64,000 nucleotides of DNA from Holothuria scabra (taxonomy: Eukaryota > Echinodermata > Holothuroidea > Aspidochirotida > Holothuriidae): contig CM074193.1 in the NCBI GenBank assembly GCA_037179385.1, forward strand, positions 1,803,931-1,867,930. The letters are read 5' to 3'. This document shows positions 25,005-38,700 of this stretch, one piece after another. Within the stretch, counting starts at the first letter, position 1. Every line of letters starts with the position of its first letter. Both the position numbers and the translations under genes were made by a program. The notes under the pieces were generated by a model, which worked only from the letters and a program-made list of their open reading frames with translations, had not been told where the DNA came from and ran no database searches.

Positions 25005-26142
25005 TAAAGACTATTTGCTGATGATACAAATATATTTTTACCTCCAATGACCCACATAAGCTAGAAGAAACTGTCTGCAATGAATTATGTTTGTATTCAG
25101 ACTGGTTTGCCTCTAATAAACTCTCCCTTAATGTAAGTAAGACGAAATACATGGTTTTCAATCTCAAGAGGAATAACTTCAATTTCAATATACACATTAA
25201 TAACAACCACTTGAAGTTGCCAGTAAAATAAAATTTCTCGGTGTTTTTTTTTTTTTGTTGTTTTTTTGACTCACTCCTTACGTGGGAGCACCATATTTCC
25301 CACCTGTGTTCTAGGGTAGCTAAGGGTGTCGGCATTCTTGGCCGACTCAAACATATTCCTTCTCAGAATGTGTTACGTACGATCTATCTTTCTCTAATTT
25401 ATCCGCATCTCACATATTGTTGTACTATCTGGTCTAGTGCTACCCCCCCCCCCCCCAAATTAAAAGGTTGGCCATTCTTCAGAAAAGAGCTGTTCTCCAC
25501 ATTACCTTTTCAAAGCCTCGTGATCACACTAGTAATTTGTTCAAAACCACAAACCTCCTAAAGTTACACGACGTTATATATTTAAATACTGTCACGTTCG
25601 TATACAAATTAACTCATAATTTGCTTCCTAAACTACTTTCCAATTTTTATATTCACAATTTTCTTGTACATGGCCACAACACACACCAGTCAGGTAATTT
25701 ACATATTCCCACTACATCCTCATCTTACAACAAAAACTCTGTAAGGTATTGTGCAGTCAGACTCTGGAATACCATTCCTTATTATTTGAAAGGCAAACCA
25801 ACCCTTACTTCATTCCATAGTAATTATACTAGGTATATTAACAATGATTATTGATGCTTTATTCCCCTTTGTTCTTCCCCTCGGGCAGGGTGGGGTTTCG
25901 GCATATGATGTTGTTGGCAGGGATTATCTGCTCATGGAATGGTTTATGTAATTTTAGTTTGTTGTTGGAGAGTTAAGTTTTCTTTCTTTTTTTCTTGTTT
26001 TCCTTTTTGGGAGTGCACTCTTGACAAGCCTTCGGCTTTTAGTTGGACTTCTTTCTACTCTCATTTTATTTTCTGTAATTTTGTTGAACTATGTCATTGT
26101 ATATATTTGAGTGGTGAAACAAATGTATGAAATGAAATGAAA
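25005..26142 (+). mobile_element. 3' end of a CR1/Jockey-like LINE, with broken reverse transcriptase
   Basis: The + strand encodes the C-terminal half of a non-LTR reverse transcriptase. LFADDTNIFL at about 25011 carries the catalytic FADD motif, followed by DWFASNKLSLNVSKTKYMVF. The thumb-like part is WEHHISHLCSRVAKGVGILG, then RTIYLSLIYPHLTYC; after a poly-C tract at 25443-25457 it continues in another frame as LAILQKRAVLHITF and RYCAVRLWNTIP, ending TAT-TGA near 25855. A TATGAAATGAAATGAAA tail at 26123-26142 is typical for CR1/L2-type 3' ends. A stop follows the FADD block and at least two frame changes are present, so the copy is dead. The 5' part is missing. Confidence 0.85.
25011..25854 (+). 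pseudogene. non-LTR reverse transcriptase remnant
   Basis: The readable pieces are about 25011-25235 (catalytic FADD region), 25262-25470 (thumb/connection) and 25468-25854 (C-terminal region ending SNYTRYINNDY and a stop). They lie in order but in different frames, so the enzyme is broken by frameshifts and a premature stop. The last block is long and open, which suggests fairly recent insertion. Confidence 0.8.
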
Positions 26143-26227
26143 GTGGATCGCATATTGTGTCGCATAGAAACCGTAGTTAGGATTCCATTAAATATATCAC
26201 CCGCTTCTATACAGGTTTTAAAAGTTG

Positions 26228-26392
26228 TTATAGACGAATCCGATCAGCCAGTAGTGTAGGCCAACAACCTTTAACCTTCTCAGGTTCATTGTGTATATGA
26301 AATTTTATAACCCTTGTATTCATTGAAATACCGATGGACTCCAGTTATGCTGCGAAAGTAGACCATAACTTGACTACTCGGATTCGTCTTAT
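26228..26392. mobile_element. MITE family D, copy 1
   Basis: TATAGACGAATCCGATCAGC and then AGTAGTG at the left are inverted at the right as CTACTCGGATTCGTCTTA. The 165-bp element sits about 170 bp upstream of the GPCR start codon, within possible promoter or 5' UTR intron sequence. Related copy 35936-36196. Confidence 0.65.
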
Positions 26393-26548
26393 CTGATCAT
26401 TTTATATTGCTATATTGTCTAATAAGATACTATTGTTTTAATTTATGTTACGAAATGTTTATATAAAGTATATAGTAACTGAGAAATGGTTGATTGACTG
26501 ATTTATTTTATTTATTTTTTATTTTATTTGATTTTTTTCTTGATCCAG

Positions 26549-26751
26549 CGAAGTTACAAAAACATGGCAACTTGTCTGGCGAGACTTTGGTTAGGATTTC
26601 TTGTCTTAGCTGCGACATTCTCAAAATCATCTCAAGAAGCCTTCTGCTTTTCCGTTGGTAACCTTCTATTTTGCGTGGGAAACTCTAACGAAGATGTAGT
26701 AGACCTCAATGATCCGACTCCTAACGTCAACAAAAATGCTGTGGAGCGAAT
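26549..26751 (+). CDS. GPCR exon 1: signal peptide and LRR N-terminal cap
   Basis: The ATG at 26564 sits in AAACATGG, a good context. The first residues MATCLARLWLGFLVLAATFS form a typical signal peptide. An in-frame ATG at 26528 lies upstream, but TTTTTTTCTTGATCCAG ending at 26548 looks like a splice acceptor, so 26549-26563 is probably 5' UTR joined to an unseen upstream exon. After the signal, CFSVGNLLFC gives two cysteines placed like a reduced LRR N-cap. It ends in phase 2 before GTAATT. Confidence 0.8.
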
Positions 26752-29700
26752 GTAATTACCCTTTTTATAACAAATATGCTTTTACAAGCAACCGTACTTG
26801 AATTAAATCGAAAAAATACAACAGTGAAGAAAGTGGATCATATTGATAACTATGAAACTAAAAGTGTACTTCACTTGAAAAGGTTAAAAAATAAATAGTA
26901 ATATATATTAGTAAGTATGGAATACGATTCATTTTTGGACCAATTACAGAAATTATTCAATTTTTTTGTCTAAAGAATTGAAAAAGACCTTTTATTTTTC
27001 AATTGCATTAATATACAATTGTTTAGTAAGAGGTATTTAATGTTCATGGAGGTGACTGAGGGGATTCCTTCAGCTGTTTTCTCTTTTCTTATTGGTAAGT
27101 TATAAAGGTGAACTTAAATAACATTCAATTGAGTAACATGTCTGTTGATGTTCTTATTGTTGAATCAATTTAGTTTGTAAGGTCAATACTTTGAAACATT
27201 CAGTCAATGGTGTCCTTACTTTTTCAGACAAATAACAGGCTCAAGAGTAGAAAACTTTTCAAGAGAGGTCCTGTTGTCGTTTCCCATGCTTCGAGAAATG
27301 TGAGTATAATGTTAGTCTAAAAACCTACTTCGTAAAACCAGGCGAATAGCTCCGGACGATAGATGGGGGCTACTGGCTTGGGTCCAGGATATTTGTTAGC
27401 CCCAAGCTGTTTGTGTCCTAATAAAATGTATCAGAAATAAAACAAATATTACAGTTTGTTTTTAATTTTTTTAACCTACACCCCTAAAAATTTCACTCTT
27501 TCTGCTTCCTTGATTGAAATGAAATCGGTTTTAAAGATTGCAAACCAGGCAGGAAGTAACTCAAGACGAAACACACTATTTCCTCGCGAAATCATAATCT
27601 AGTAACCTCATTACTTAATGGGTAAGAGCAGAACCCTTATATTTATCATAGTGGAATTTGCTACACTTTTCGAACATAACACTCTTGCTGAAATGTGAAA
27701 ACTTTCGTAGGAAGTGTTTGTGAGGTTATTCCATAAATAATTAAAAGATGTTCTACATCGTTCCTCTATGTCAGTTTCTTCGTTATGACTTGATAGAATA
27801 TTTCAATAAAACTTATTGATGTGACGTCACAGAATCGGACGTCTAAAGTGAGATTCCTTCCTCAGCTTCTCTTTCCTATTTCAACTTTTGAAATCAGCGG
27901 TAACTAGTGGGTGTGAAACACTGAAGCAGGGTCGGATAATTCGTGTGATGAAGGCTTGCATTTAAAAACTCAAAGATGGAACACAAAAAATTATCGCGTA
28001 AGCTTAATAGATCTCCTCTTGAGAAACGGAAGTTATTTACAAACAGGTCACTTGTAATTAGCTCATAAAAAATACATATGTTTATGACTTGCATTTAAAC
28101 CGACTATTCAGTGCTGCTTAAGTTAGAGTGAAGGTTACCGTAAAGGATTAATTATTAATTGCCTAACCTGAGTTAAAGCTCTTTATGAGCACAATAAAAT
28201 TAAAAAGGTATGGAATTAAGTACCGAAGTGTTTCTTCTTTTCACACACCGCGATCCAAAAATGTAAGGGATTCCACCACAATTTTACCCCTTTTTTTACA
28301 GGGCTTTATCAGACAACGAAATTTCTTCGGAATTTTTTCCAGTTGGTGTTTTCAAAGACGTACAGATAGAACGACTGTAAGTTCCAAGATAATTTGACAG
28401 GAAGGGAAACCTTAAGTGTATAAGAAGATCCTTGTTTGTTTTTAAGATATCTCAGAGGAAATTTTCACTTGAAAATGATATTTATGACTGTTTGATATAA
28501 TTTAATGTGTTTTGTGCGCACGAAGAATCTCGTGAATGTTTATTAGATAAACCGTCCAAAGATATAAGAAAATTTTGCAATTAAACCACATTGACAGCAC
28601 AGTTATCGTTACTGGTTCCAAACATGTCCCTCGGTATTATTTAAATGAACAAGAGAAGTTGATTTTAAGTTAAAATAATTTTGTCAGACCTATTTGAGGC
28701 TTTATATATAGATTTAAAAGTAAAGTCCAGTAATTAAATGTTGGACAGATTTGTAGATACTCAGTAAGTAGTCTATTATGGCAGAACATTTAATGCTTCA
28801 TTTAACTTGTATACCTTTCAATGGTCATTTTTTTTTATTACCATTTCCCTTCTAGATCTATTACGCAGAACAACATAGAATACAACAACCATTTTGCAAA
28901 AGTCATAAATGACCTGGAATCACTATATTCTTTGTAAGTTACTGTAGAAAAGCAACTCTGATATGTCAGTCAATTGAAAATAAAATAACGATGGACTGTG
29001 CTTTAGGTTATGATATAACGCACGATCGGGGTTGACTTAAGCGATAGAGAAGAGCGGGCGCGATCCGAGGGTTTCCGGCAAAACCAGTAACCCCCGATAG
29101 TGCAGGGTTCTGTCGAAATGCACAGGTATGGCGTTGCTTAACCTTACTCTATCACCAGACAGTATTGCGATTTAAAAAGAAAAAGGTAACATTTTGTTTT
29201 TAATAAATACATTAAAACATCAAAACGGCAACAAATAGAGCAGTCTAGATGAGTGCGTTTTCACTGTAAGCACAAATAAGTTAAGTGGTGTCTGAATTGA
29301 CAAACCACGTTTGTGACTCATATTTTATTAGTTTGTGATCATATCTATCTGGTTTCTTAGTAACGAACCAAAGAATATCAGTTAACACTTAGTCAAGGAA
29401 GCTTAACATTTGTTAAAAACTAATTCAAGTTGGTCAAACATTAGTCAAATATTAGTCAATATTGTTGATTGGTCCATTCTGGCACTATTTGACTAATTTA
29501 TGTTTACAGTAACTTATCCGTTGCCTGACTGTCAGTGCCTTTGGCTATAACACACTGTGGCCCAACCGTTATGGTATGATATGATATGATACATTACGGA
29601 CGCAGGTTTTTCACATGCCTCAATATCCGCATCAGACATCAGACCATTTGCACACAACTGAACATCAACAGACCATCACATGTATGAATGGGAGCTTGCT

Positions 29701-32700
29701 TCAAAATCAAATTTTAAATCTAAATTTTCCCAAATTTGTCAAGTCTTCTTACGAAAGTAGCAACAGATTTAGCTTCCACAACTTCAGCTGGAAAACTATT
29801 CCAAAAATCAACAACTCTATTTCTTAAGGTAAATTTCTAAAAATCTGAATGACACTGCTGTTTTATGAGTTTAAAACTGTGACCTCTTGAATTATTTCTC
29901 CTAGTACTGACATTTATCATGTTAAAAGTAATATTAATGTCATGAACATCATGAACGATTTTAAAAACTTCAATCATATCTCCTCTGAGCCGTCCTTATT
30001 TAACGGTAGGCAAATTCAGTTTACGCAACCTTCTTTGATAAGAAAATCCCTTAAGTAATGGAATAAGTTTTGTGGCACGTCTCTGGACGTTCTGTTATAA
30101 ATCGACATCCCCTTTTCAGGTGAGGGTTCCAAACACAAGCAGCATATTCCAAATGTGATCTAACCTGAGCTTGAAATGGAATAATCCAATTTGTGGATTG
30201 TTACCAAGAGTAAAGTTAGTTAATTAGATGGAGTTTTACGGCCAAGTTTCCAACCCATTAGTTCAAGTAGAATCGAACACGACCTTTTTCCCGTTGTGGC
30301 TCATTGGTTTGTTTTCCCTACTCCATTGCTTATGATGAGCACCAAGCACAAGGTAAATGTGTAAATGAATAATATTTATGCAACTCAATATCACCTAGTT
30401 TCGGTAAGCTTTGTCGTCTATGTAAATTTGAGTCAATTGTTTAACTTACAACATATGTTGCTGAAACTGCATTCAGATGAAAGGAGGTTATTGGTTTGAT
30501 TCACAAAGTTTTCGATCACTCAGTTGTTGAGATTTCAAGTCACTGCTTCGTCACCATAAAATACATTTTGTAGTGTAGGGGTATGAGAATTCTATTTGGT
30601 TAGTGCTCTTTGATTGACATTAAAATTTGAAAATTCAAAATATGCAAAGTAACTTACATTCCACAAAATGAAGAGAAGTTGTTTGGATGAAACATTATAG
30701 CCTTGTGTGTTAACCAGGACATTGTCTTAAGTAATGAAACATGTCTGTGATTGCACAGGTAGGCGCTTTATGTCAGGTACAAGAGAAGGTACAACTTGCA
30801 TATTTGGCTCGAGTAGAAGTGGAACTGTGCATGACTCTTGAATGACAAGGATTGCCCTTCAATTACATCTTGTTGGCAAAGGTCAAAAATGGAGAGATTC
30901 TGCACGTCTGACAGAATAAAATCCCATACTGACATGACAATGATTTGATAAATAATGATTCAAGTGAAATTATTTGTCACGAATCTGTAACCAGACACTT
31001 TTTATATATATATGTCATAAATGCAGCCACTACATGCAGCGTAAAAGTCCCTTTATGGGATTATTGATTTGGATATGAATTTTACCAACTTCTTAGCAAT
31101 ACTTTTATCGTTCACAGAAATTTAGATGGTAATCCAATCAGGAATTTTGACCCTGCAGCAATTGAAACATTTGATCGCATAAATATGACGTAAGTACACT
31201 TACAAATTTACCAGGTATAGCTGACGTGAGTCAGCTTTTCTTCTTCCCTTTATAACATTCTTTTCCTGTGTGAAGTGAAAAACAATCAAAGAAAAGTTTG
31301 TTTCATTAGTGAAGTTTATTGTGTATGAAAGCTGCTCTAAAGACTCACATACGAACATGACCGTGCGGGACGAGAGGGGGATTGCATCCCCCAATAGATG
31401 CGAGTTTGGTAATTCTTTTTGGAGTCTATGCACATGCGCTCGTCCTCCAAATCATCGGGATAAACAAATGAATCACGCACCTACAACACGTATTCAAGAA
31501 TTTGAGTTTACATGTAACTTTCGTAAAATCATTCTTTCTTAATCCATCCCTTACATGAAGATGGGTCTCAAGGGAAGTTCTGTGCAGTGGACCGTGTCTG
31601 CATTGTCTTTTTGATGTAAATATTTGCATTTTAATCTATCGCAAAGTGCTACTGAGACCATTGTTTTTGTTCGAGTTAGCTACAACAATCGCCACCAAAA
31701 GTAAAGGAAATAAACCCCTTTCCCCCGTTTCAATGTTGGGAAGTCGCACTCAGGACTGGCCAGTTTTTCCTAACCAACATTGAAGTGTGGGGAAATGGGG
31801 AGAGCGGCTTACATGTGAGATGGATAAAGGCAATGTAACATCTGCTACAGAGGGATTTTGTTTCATTTGTTTTGGCGGCGATTGTATACACTTAGATAGT
31901 GTTCTATTCACGTCCTGACGAAACAGGAGAACTTCGTTTACTACGTGCTGAGCTCGGTTTGTGTATCTCACCCTCCGCCTCACAGTTCCATGCGCCAATG
32001 AATTACCGAACCTGTTTATTTTGACATGTTATGGCGCCTCCACTAAGCAGTTACCTTAAATTTTTGTAACATTTAACAGACTAAATTGTTCCAGCTCTTT
32101 GATTCACAACAAGGTAAAAAAAATCAGAATACGGTAGCTCATATTGCACATGTGCTGTACTGAGAGTGTTTTGATTACACATTGGGGCGTTACTCTCTCT
32201 CAAGCCATAAACTGAGATTGTGTCTGGATGAGGATGAGTTTTGCCCGAGGGGCTTCAAGTAAGTAGTTTAGGAGAACTGAAACTCTTTGGGGCAAGAGGA
32301 TTAGACCTATAATGTTTGTTACAGAGATCAATGGGGTGACGGAAAAGGACATCAATGCACAAAAATATGTGACGTTCTCAACGAAAATTAATAGGCATTG
32401 GTCAGGATCTGAGCGTGCGTCCTACAATTGATTAGTGCACGACATCTTGTAAGGTCTCTTAATTCCATTTCATTTTTCTAAAGGTCATTCAGCACAGAGA
32501 ACATCGTTTGCGACTGCGATCTTAGTTGGTTTAGAAACTACCTACTAAATTATGAAGGTGGTGACTCTACATTTCCTGTAATAAAATGTGAAAGTTTTGG
32601 AATGGCAGTAGATATTACTGAATCAAACTTTTGTTCTGCATCAGATCAGATGAGTAAGTATTGCATTACCGATATTTTTATTACTATACACTGTAAAAAA

Positions 32701-35700
32701 AATGGGTTAAACTGAGACAAATAAGTTGGGAAGAATAAACCGACCTAACACATTTGAGTTAAATAGTGACCTAAATGGGAGACTATCGGACTCAAATTGG
32801 GTTAGTATTTGACCCCAAAAATTCGGTTCAATTCCCTCTTGACCCAAGTGCTTTCAGATTGTAAAATGACAAGAGGTAGGCTAAAACCACATTTTGTTAC
32901 ATAACCAAATTCTTTAGAGTGAATGACACTAAAACTCAAATTACATCATCAGTTAATATAAAACGGTCTGTCGTTTGGTCCCTGCCTTAACTTTCATCTA
33001 GGGTGACTTGTGCACATAGACAAGACAGGGAGGTGTAACTAGATGGAGATCCATCGAATCTTTAATTTATGCTAATCCAATTAGATTGATTCCAAAGTGG
33101 ACACTAAATCCTTTATTTGGGGATTATTGAACTAAAGGGCGTGGAATTCCTTTGTTTAATACCTTGGCAACCTCATTCATACCTACGGTGACTCCAACAA
33201 AAGGGATTATCTGGAACTGTGGTGTTATGTGTAAGTAGTTGCCGACAAAGAAGTGCAATACACCATCTCGGCATTTCAAACGACTGGCTATTGCAAATGA
33301 TCACAATGATCCTGGATATAGACCAATTCTGATGATTTATGCAAATGAGCAAAGGAGGAATAAGACTAAACATTGCTATCGGATTTTCATCAAAACTCGC
33401 ATTCGCTCGCATGGTCGGAATGGCACACCCAAATAGAGTAAAATACAGAGTACAAGACAAGTAGGTTGTAATCCGCGTCCAAACGCGTCCAAATCGTCAA
33501 ATTAATTTTCTTCCTTGAGCGACTGGCAATATTAAGGCAAGGGACAAATTCCCGATCTGCTTTTCGACACCTAGCAGACGACTTCCCAGTCTTGAAAGTC
33601 TGCTAATACTTCAGTGTTAAGCCTATTGGGCCATAAAGAACAACACACAAAAGAGATTAGTGTCGGAAACTATTACATCTCAAAGAAAGGGGTTTTCGAT
33701 GGATCTCCATCTAATCACACCTCCCTGGACAAGACTTGGGCATGCACCCAACGCTAGTCCTTACATATCACACAAAAAGCCGTAATTGTTCACATGAAAG
33801 TATATCACAAAAAAGAACTGCGTTTGCTCATATGCAAGTATATCACACAAAAAATGTAATTCTTCACATGCAAGTTTATCCGACGATTCTCTTATGTATA
33901 CTCACGGTACTGTCTTCATACAAGACACAGCAATCTTTACACACGACAAAGCAGAAATTAACATATTTACCGTAATATTACCGTAATATAAATTAAAAAA
34001 AATGGATTTAGTGGTGTGCACTGGTGAATGGGCATCGTCTTTCAACGCAGAGATGCTTCTGGAAAAAGGTTACAATGGAAGTTTTGCGTGCACAGTCTAC
34101 AACACTGGCAAATTTTTTCACGCATATGAAAGGTCTTTATACAAAATGGTGATACTTTGCTTAATTTTGAGCTGATGATATGTTGATCACTTTCACCGTC
34201 TTATTAATATTCCTTGTATTGTTACTGTTTTTCCCAAGGAAACAGCTCCCTCATATTTTCCCATTAAGTTTTATAATGCATGTGTTTATGCACGTCCGAC
34301 GGCTTTACTAGGAACAATACTTCATTGAATAATAATTCCTTCGCTTGATTGTATGTGCAGAAATTAAAAAATATATTATGCCTTTGCTCTTCTGTTCCAT
34401 TAGTTTAAAGTAAACGTAAAAGTCAAAGAAAAAGGGGGGAATCATGACTCACACTCTAAATGTTTGTTTCTGTAAAGTGGAGTTAATAAGAAATTATGTT
34501 AACCTTGAAGAAATTTTATGGTTAGGTGTTCAGAAATTTTCAAAACGTCCTAATCAGATTTACAAACGTTGAGGAAAGTTGCACATAGCGGTCCTAAATG
34601 CTTACAAGGCTGGACCTGTGAGTGCAAAATAACGCTTTGAGTCAAGCTCTCGACCCGGTGACTTTCTCTCAACGTGATCAAACTTTAATTAAGTGTCTCT
34701 GGATTGTATAGCGCTACCTATTCACTTTCACTTTCTTATCGTCTTCCTTTGCAGTGTTGGAGTGTAGAGTATGCAATCGAGCAAGCAGCAACGAAGAATG
34801 CAATGCTATGGGAACAGAAACCTGTAGTACAACTCAGGTGAGGAGTCGTTAACGTAAAAAAATAAACCTATTTCAACATATATTTTTTCCCAAATGACTC
34901 GATGAAAGAAATGCAGACATCAGTTTCTCAAGCGTTTCTTGATTCAACGTAGTGGAATTGACATTCTGTGCAGCTATTTTACCTCCATCATGAGTCACCA
35001 CTTAAGTAACAGGGAATCATCGGTTTCATATTTTTTGTATAATTAGATTTTAAGCACACATCAAAAAGACAGTTGCTTTGCAACTCTTTTAACCATATAC
35101 CCGGTAAATCAGGTATTTTGAAGGGGACCCTGGATATGTGCCAATTACCAAATGAACTGAGAGTCACCCAAGTATAAGCAACGATAAGGAAATCAATTGT
35201 TCTGCTAGCTGAAGCAAGCAATCTTCCCGTTCACTGATGAGAGAAATCATAGGATTACAGGGAACTATTTTAGATTAATCATGATTTGTAAACTTCAAAG
35301 GACTTGTCCATCTCATGTAATTTTTCAGTAATCCAAATCGCGTTTGGAGGGGATGACACACGGCGGAATAAGAGGTACCATTCGTAAATATGTAAAGCTT
35401 AATACACACAGGGTAATATTTATTCAATAATATATATTTACTATGTAAGAAATGCTATGGTTTACTGTTCGTCCATTGCCGCCACTTATCCGGAAGTTGA
35501 ACTCTTTTAATCATCGTCTTATCGTTGCCAATCCTTTGTACAGTTATCTACAAATCCATTGTGCCGGAACGACATTTCATTTGTAGGAGGAGAAAAGCGA
35601 ATCACAAAAGGTTGTGCCGGGCCTTCATTGTGCAACAGTGCAAACAATGAACGAACCTGCTACACAGACAATCCAACGAGATGCTCATATTGCTGTAGAG

Positions 35701-38700
35701 GAGAACTTTGTAATGACTTCGAGACTGGTGTTCTTGGTAAGGTTATGCATATGATAATCGTCGGCAATGTTGTTCATTTTCTTTGTGTTGACGTCCTTCC
35801 CCTTCAAAAAAAAAAAAAAATCTAAAGAAATAAAAAAAATCAATAACGTAATAATCTACTCAATGTTTCAATGACCCGTAAGTCATATATACACTTCAAC
35901 TTTAAGGACACTACCTTGAGTATACTTCAAGTCTTTATAGACGAATCCGGACCGCAAGTGGTGGTGTGATTTAGTCGGCCATAAGTCAGGGGTCTATCAC
36001 CTTTTCATCTTACAATTTCGTAGCTCACGTGTATCGTGGATGGTTTTACACTAAATTGTATCTTGGTTCCTTCAATTTCACTGAAATATGATGTTATGAA
36101 ATTTATGTAGACAATAAATGAAGACGATTTAAGGCTGATGGACCCAATAATTGCTGCCCACAGTCACTTAACACAGGCGCTGATCGGATTCGTCTATGCA
36201 AGACAAAACAGAAGTTTACGCGTTTACTGCAAAACAAATATCGAAGATACTATGTATTCAAAAGACCATTTCTAATTGAAAATGTGCTAATGATTCGGAA
36301 AATAGAACCAGAAACAACAGAAACTATTCTCACGGTGAAAATTAACAAGTAACACCTAATTAACACATGGGCATGCTAATGGCTAATCTTTGTTCTGGTA
36401 TAGGATTGCTGTTTTTAAGCACATTAACGAGTTAAAGGTGAGGCAATTAACATGTTGAGGTGTCATAGATGTGAACACGTGAATGTTTTATTCCCATTCT
36501 TTAGGACAACCTGACGTTAATCACATTCGCACGTCAACGTCTTAACTGTCTTATCTTTGATGCGTAAGAGTGTTTTTAAATTATCGCACCCTACACCTTC
36601 ACTGTACAAAGAATAGCTACATAGACGTTCAAATATTAAAGTGTACCTAAAGTCAAAAAAATTCAAAAATACATATTAAAGACCATGAAAAATTAATTCC
36701 AACAGTCTAACTTCCATCTTCATAGGACATTCCTGAGCTGAGATATTAAATGTTGAAGTTTATTCATTCAAATTAAAATGGTACATTGCGCAATAATTTG
36801 TGATGTCATTCTTGTACTACTCAAATTACAATCGTTGTATTTCTTTGTTTTTCCGAACGTTACTGCACCTTGTACCAAGGTGTGATAAGCACTCTTATTC
36901 TTATGAGGTGGTGTAATTAATTCAGCCCTCCTTGTGCAACATGCTATGCAAGCAAATAGGACGTGTTCAAGGTCATAAAAACCTTTTTTAATTTTAAAGG
37001 AAAATAAAGCATTCTATGTGAGTTGTACAGCAAGAAAGTCACAAATTATTGCGCAATAGACCAATTTGTTTTAAGGGAATAAACTTCAACATTTTATATC
37101 TCAGCTCAGGAATGTCATATGAAGATGGTAGTTGGACTGTTAGAATTCTTTTTTCATCTTCTTAAATATTTATTTTTGAATTTTTTGACTTGAGGTACAC
37201 TTTAATTAGCTATACTGTTTTGGGTCTTCATTTTTTCTGACACGTTTGGACTTATGTTTGCATGACAACATGTGGGGGTTGTACATTTTTGTTCCGAATT
37301 TTCTTAGTTTCAGGATATGTCAATTTTTTACCATGCACACAGAATTATACTCCGACGTTCCCTATGTCCCACTTAATTTCCGTTCGTATTTCCGTATAAC
37401 TATTTGATTTCTCATTGTTTGCGGCAGAAATGTATTTATATTTTCTTTGAAACATTACTTGAAAGATCTTTTTGAAATGCCTATGACTGATCGGGATTAT
37501 GTGCCTTAAGTAATACAACGCTCGTTTACAAAAAGCGATCTTCAATTCATTTCAACCATACAATTTAAAGAAGTGGTAACTTTGTTTGCGACTTTTTGTG
37601 GAAGAGCGTCGTACTATCTCAAAGGCTCCCGCCAAGATGAATTAGCCGTTGGCTCAGTCTGCGTGATCCCTTACAAGGTGGTAGTCGTTCAATTGGTTTT
37701 GCGTCAGTGGGTTTATATAACTCAAAAACATGTAGGTAGCGAAAAATGACACGCTGTTTGTGTCCGCCAGCGACAAAAGTCACTGTCACCGATTTAAAAG
37801 TGAAAGTCATTGAATAATTTTGCATCTAAACTAGACATTACAAAGTTTTGTCGCTATTCCAAAGTCTTTGCAATTAATTTTGAAACTTCCCCTTATCGAC
37901 GACATTTTCTCTTTTCCTGTTTTCATACCGTTGATAGATTCACAATAACTATAAGCCTGTGAGGTCGGGTTACAGTGCGGGTGGTCTACCTTGTTATGGT
38001 GAAATTTGACGCTCAATAACAGCATAGAATAGGTCAAATAAGCCGGCAACATTTTTAAAACTATAATAGGTGAACGTAAGGGCTTTGGGAAATATGCTCA
38101 TTGCTCATTGATTGCTGAATTTTCGCCCAAATCGGTGTAATGTTTAGTTTTAATCTTGTTTGCCCATACTTCAGGAAAAAACCGATGCTAACTATACCTT
38201 CTTGTGCATGTTGTTATTTTTAATTCTTCTTATACTGAAACGTTGCATTAATTCTGATGTAATAGCAAAATAAACTGCTCCCTAGACTAAAATCGACTAG
38301 CACCGTTCATTTAAATGCGCTTATCACTAGTATACGTAAGTGTATTGTTGGCAAATACCTGTCTCTCATGTAACCAATAAAAATGCTGAATTTGCTTGGT
38401 AACCGATTATGACGAGGGTACTAAAATTTTGTAAATTCTTTTACGCGTTCGCGTTTTGAAGCGATGGTTATGTAAAATGTTTAAAGGGGTAATACAAAAC
38501 GATCAAGGATATTTTCACTGATAAAAACTAAAACTTCATAGTAAAGTGAACATTTCAAACTAGTTGTTATAGGTGAAGTTCCAATAGTCGTCGCAAAATG
38601 TTAGAATACCGAGTGAAAACACTGGGGGAAAGGACCATGGCCGGTCTGACTTAAACCAAATGGTTAGAAAAATTGGACCGTTAAATTTCACTCGACCAAC

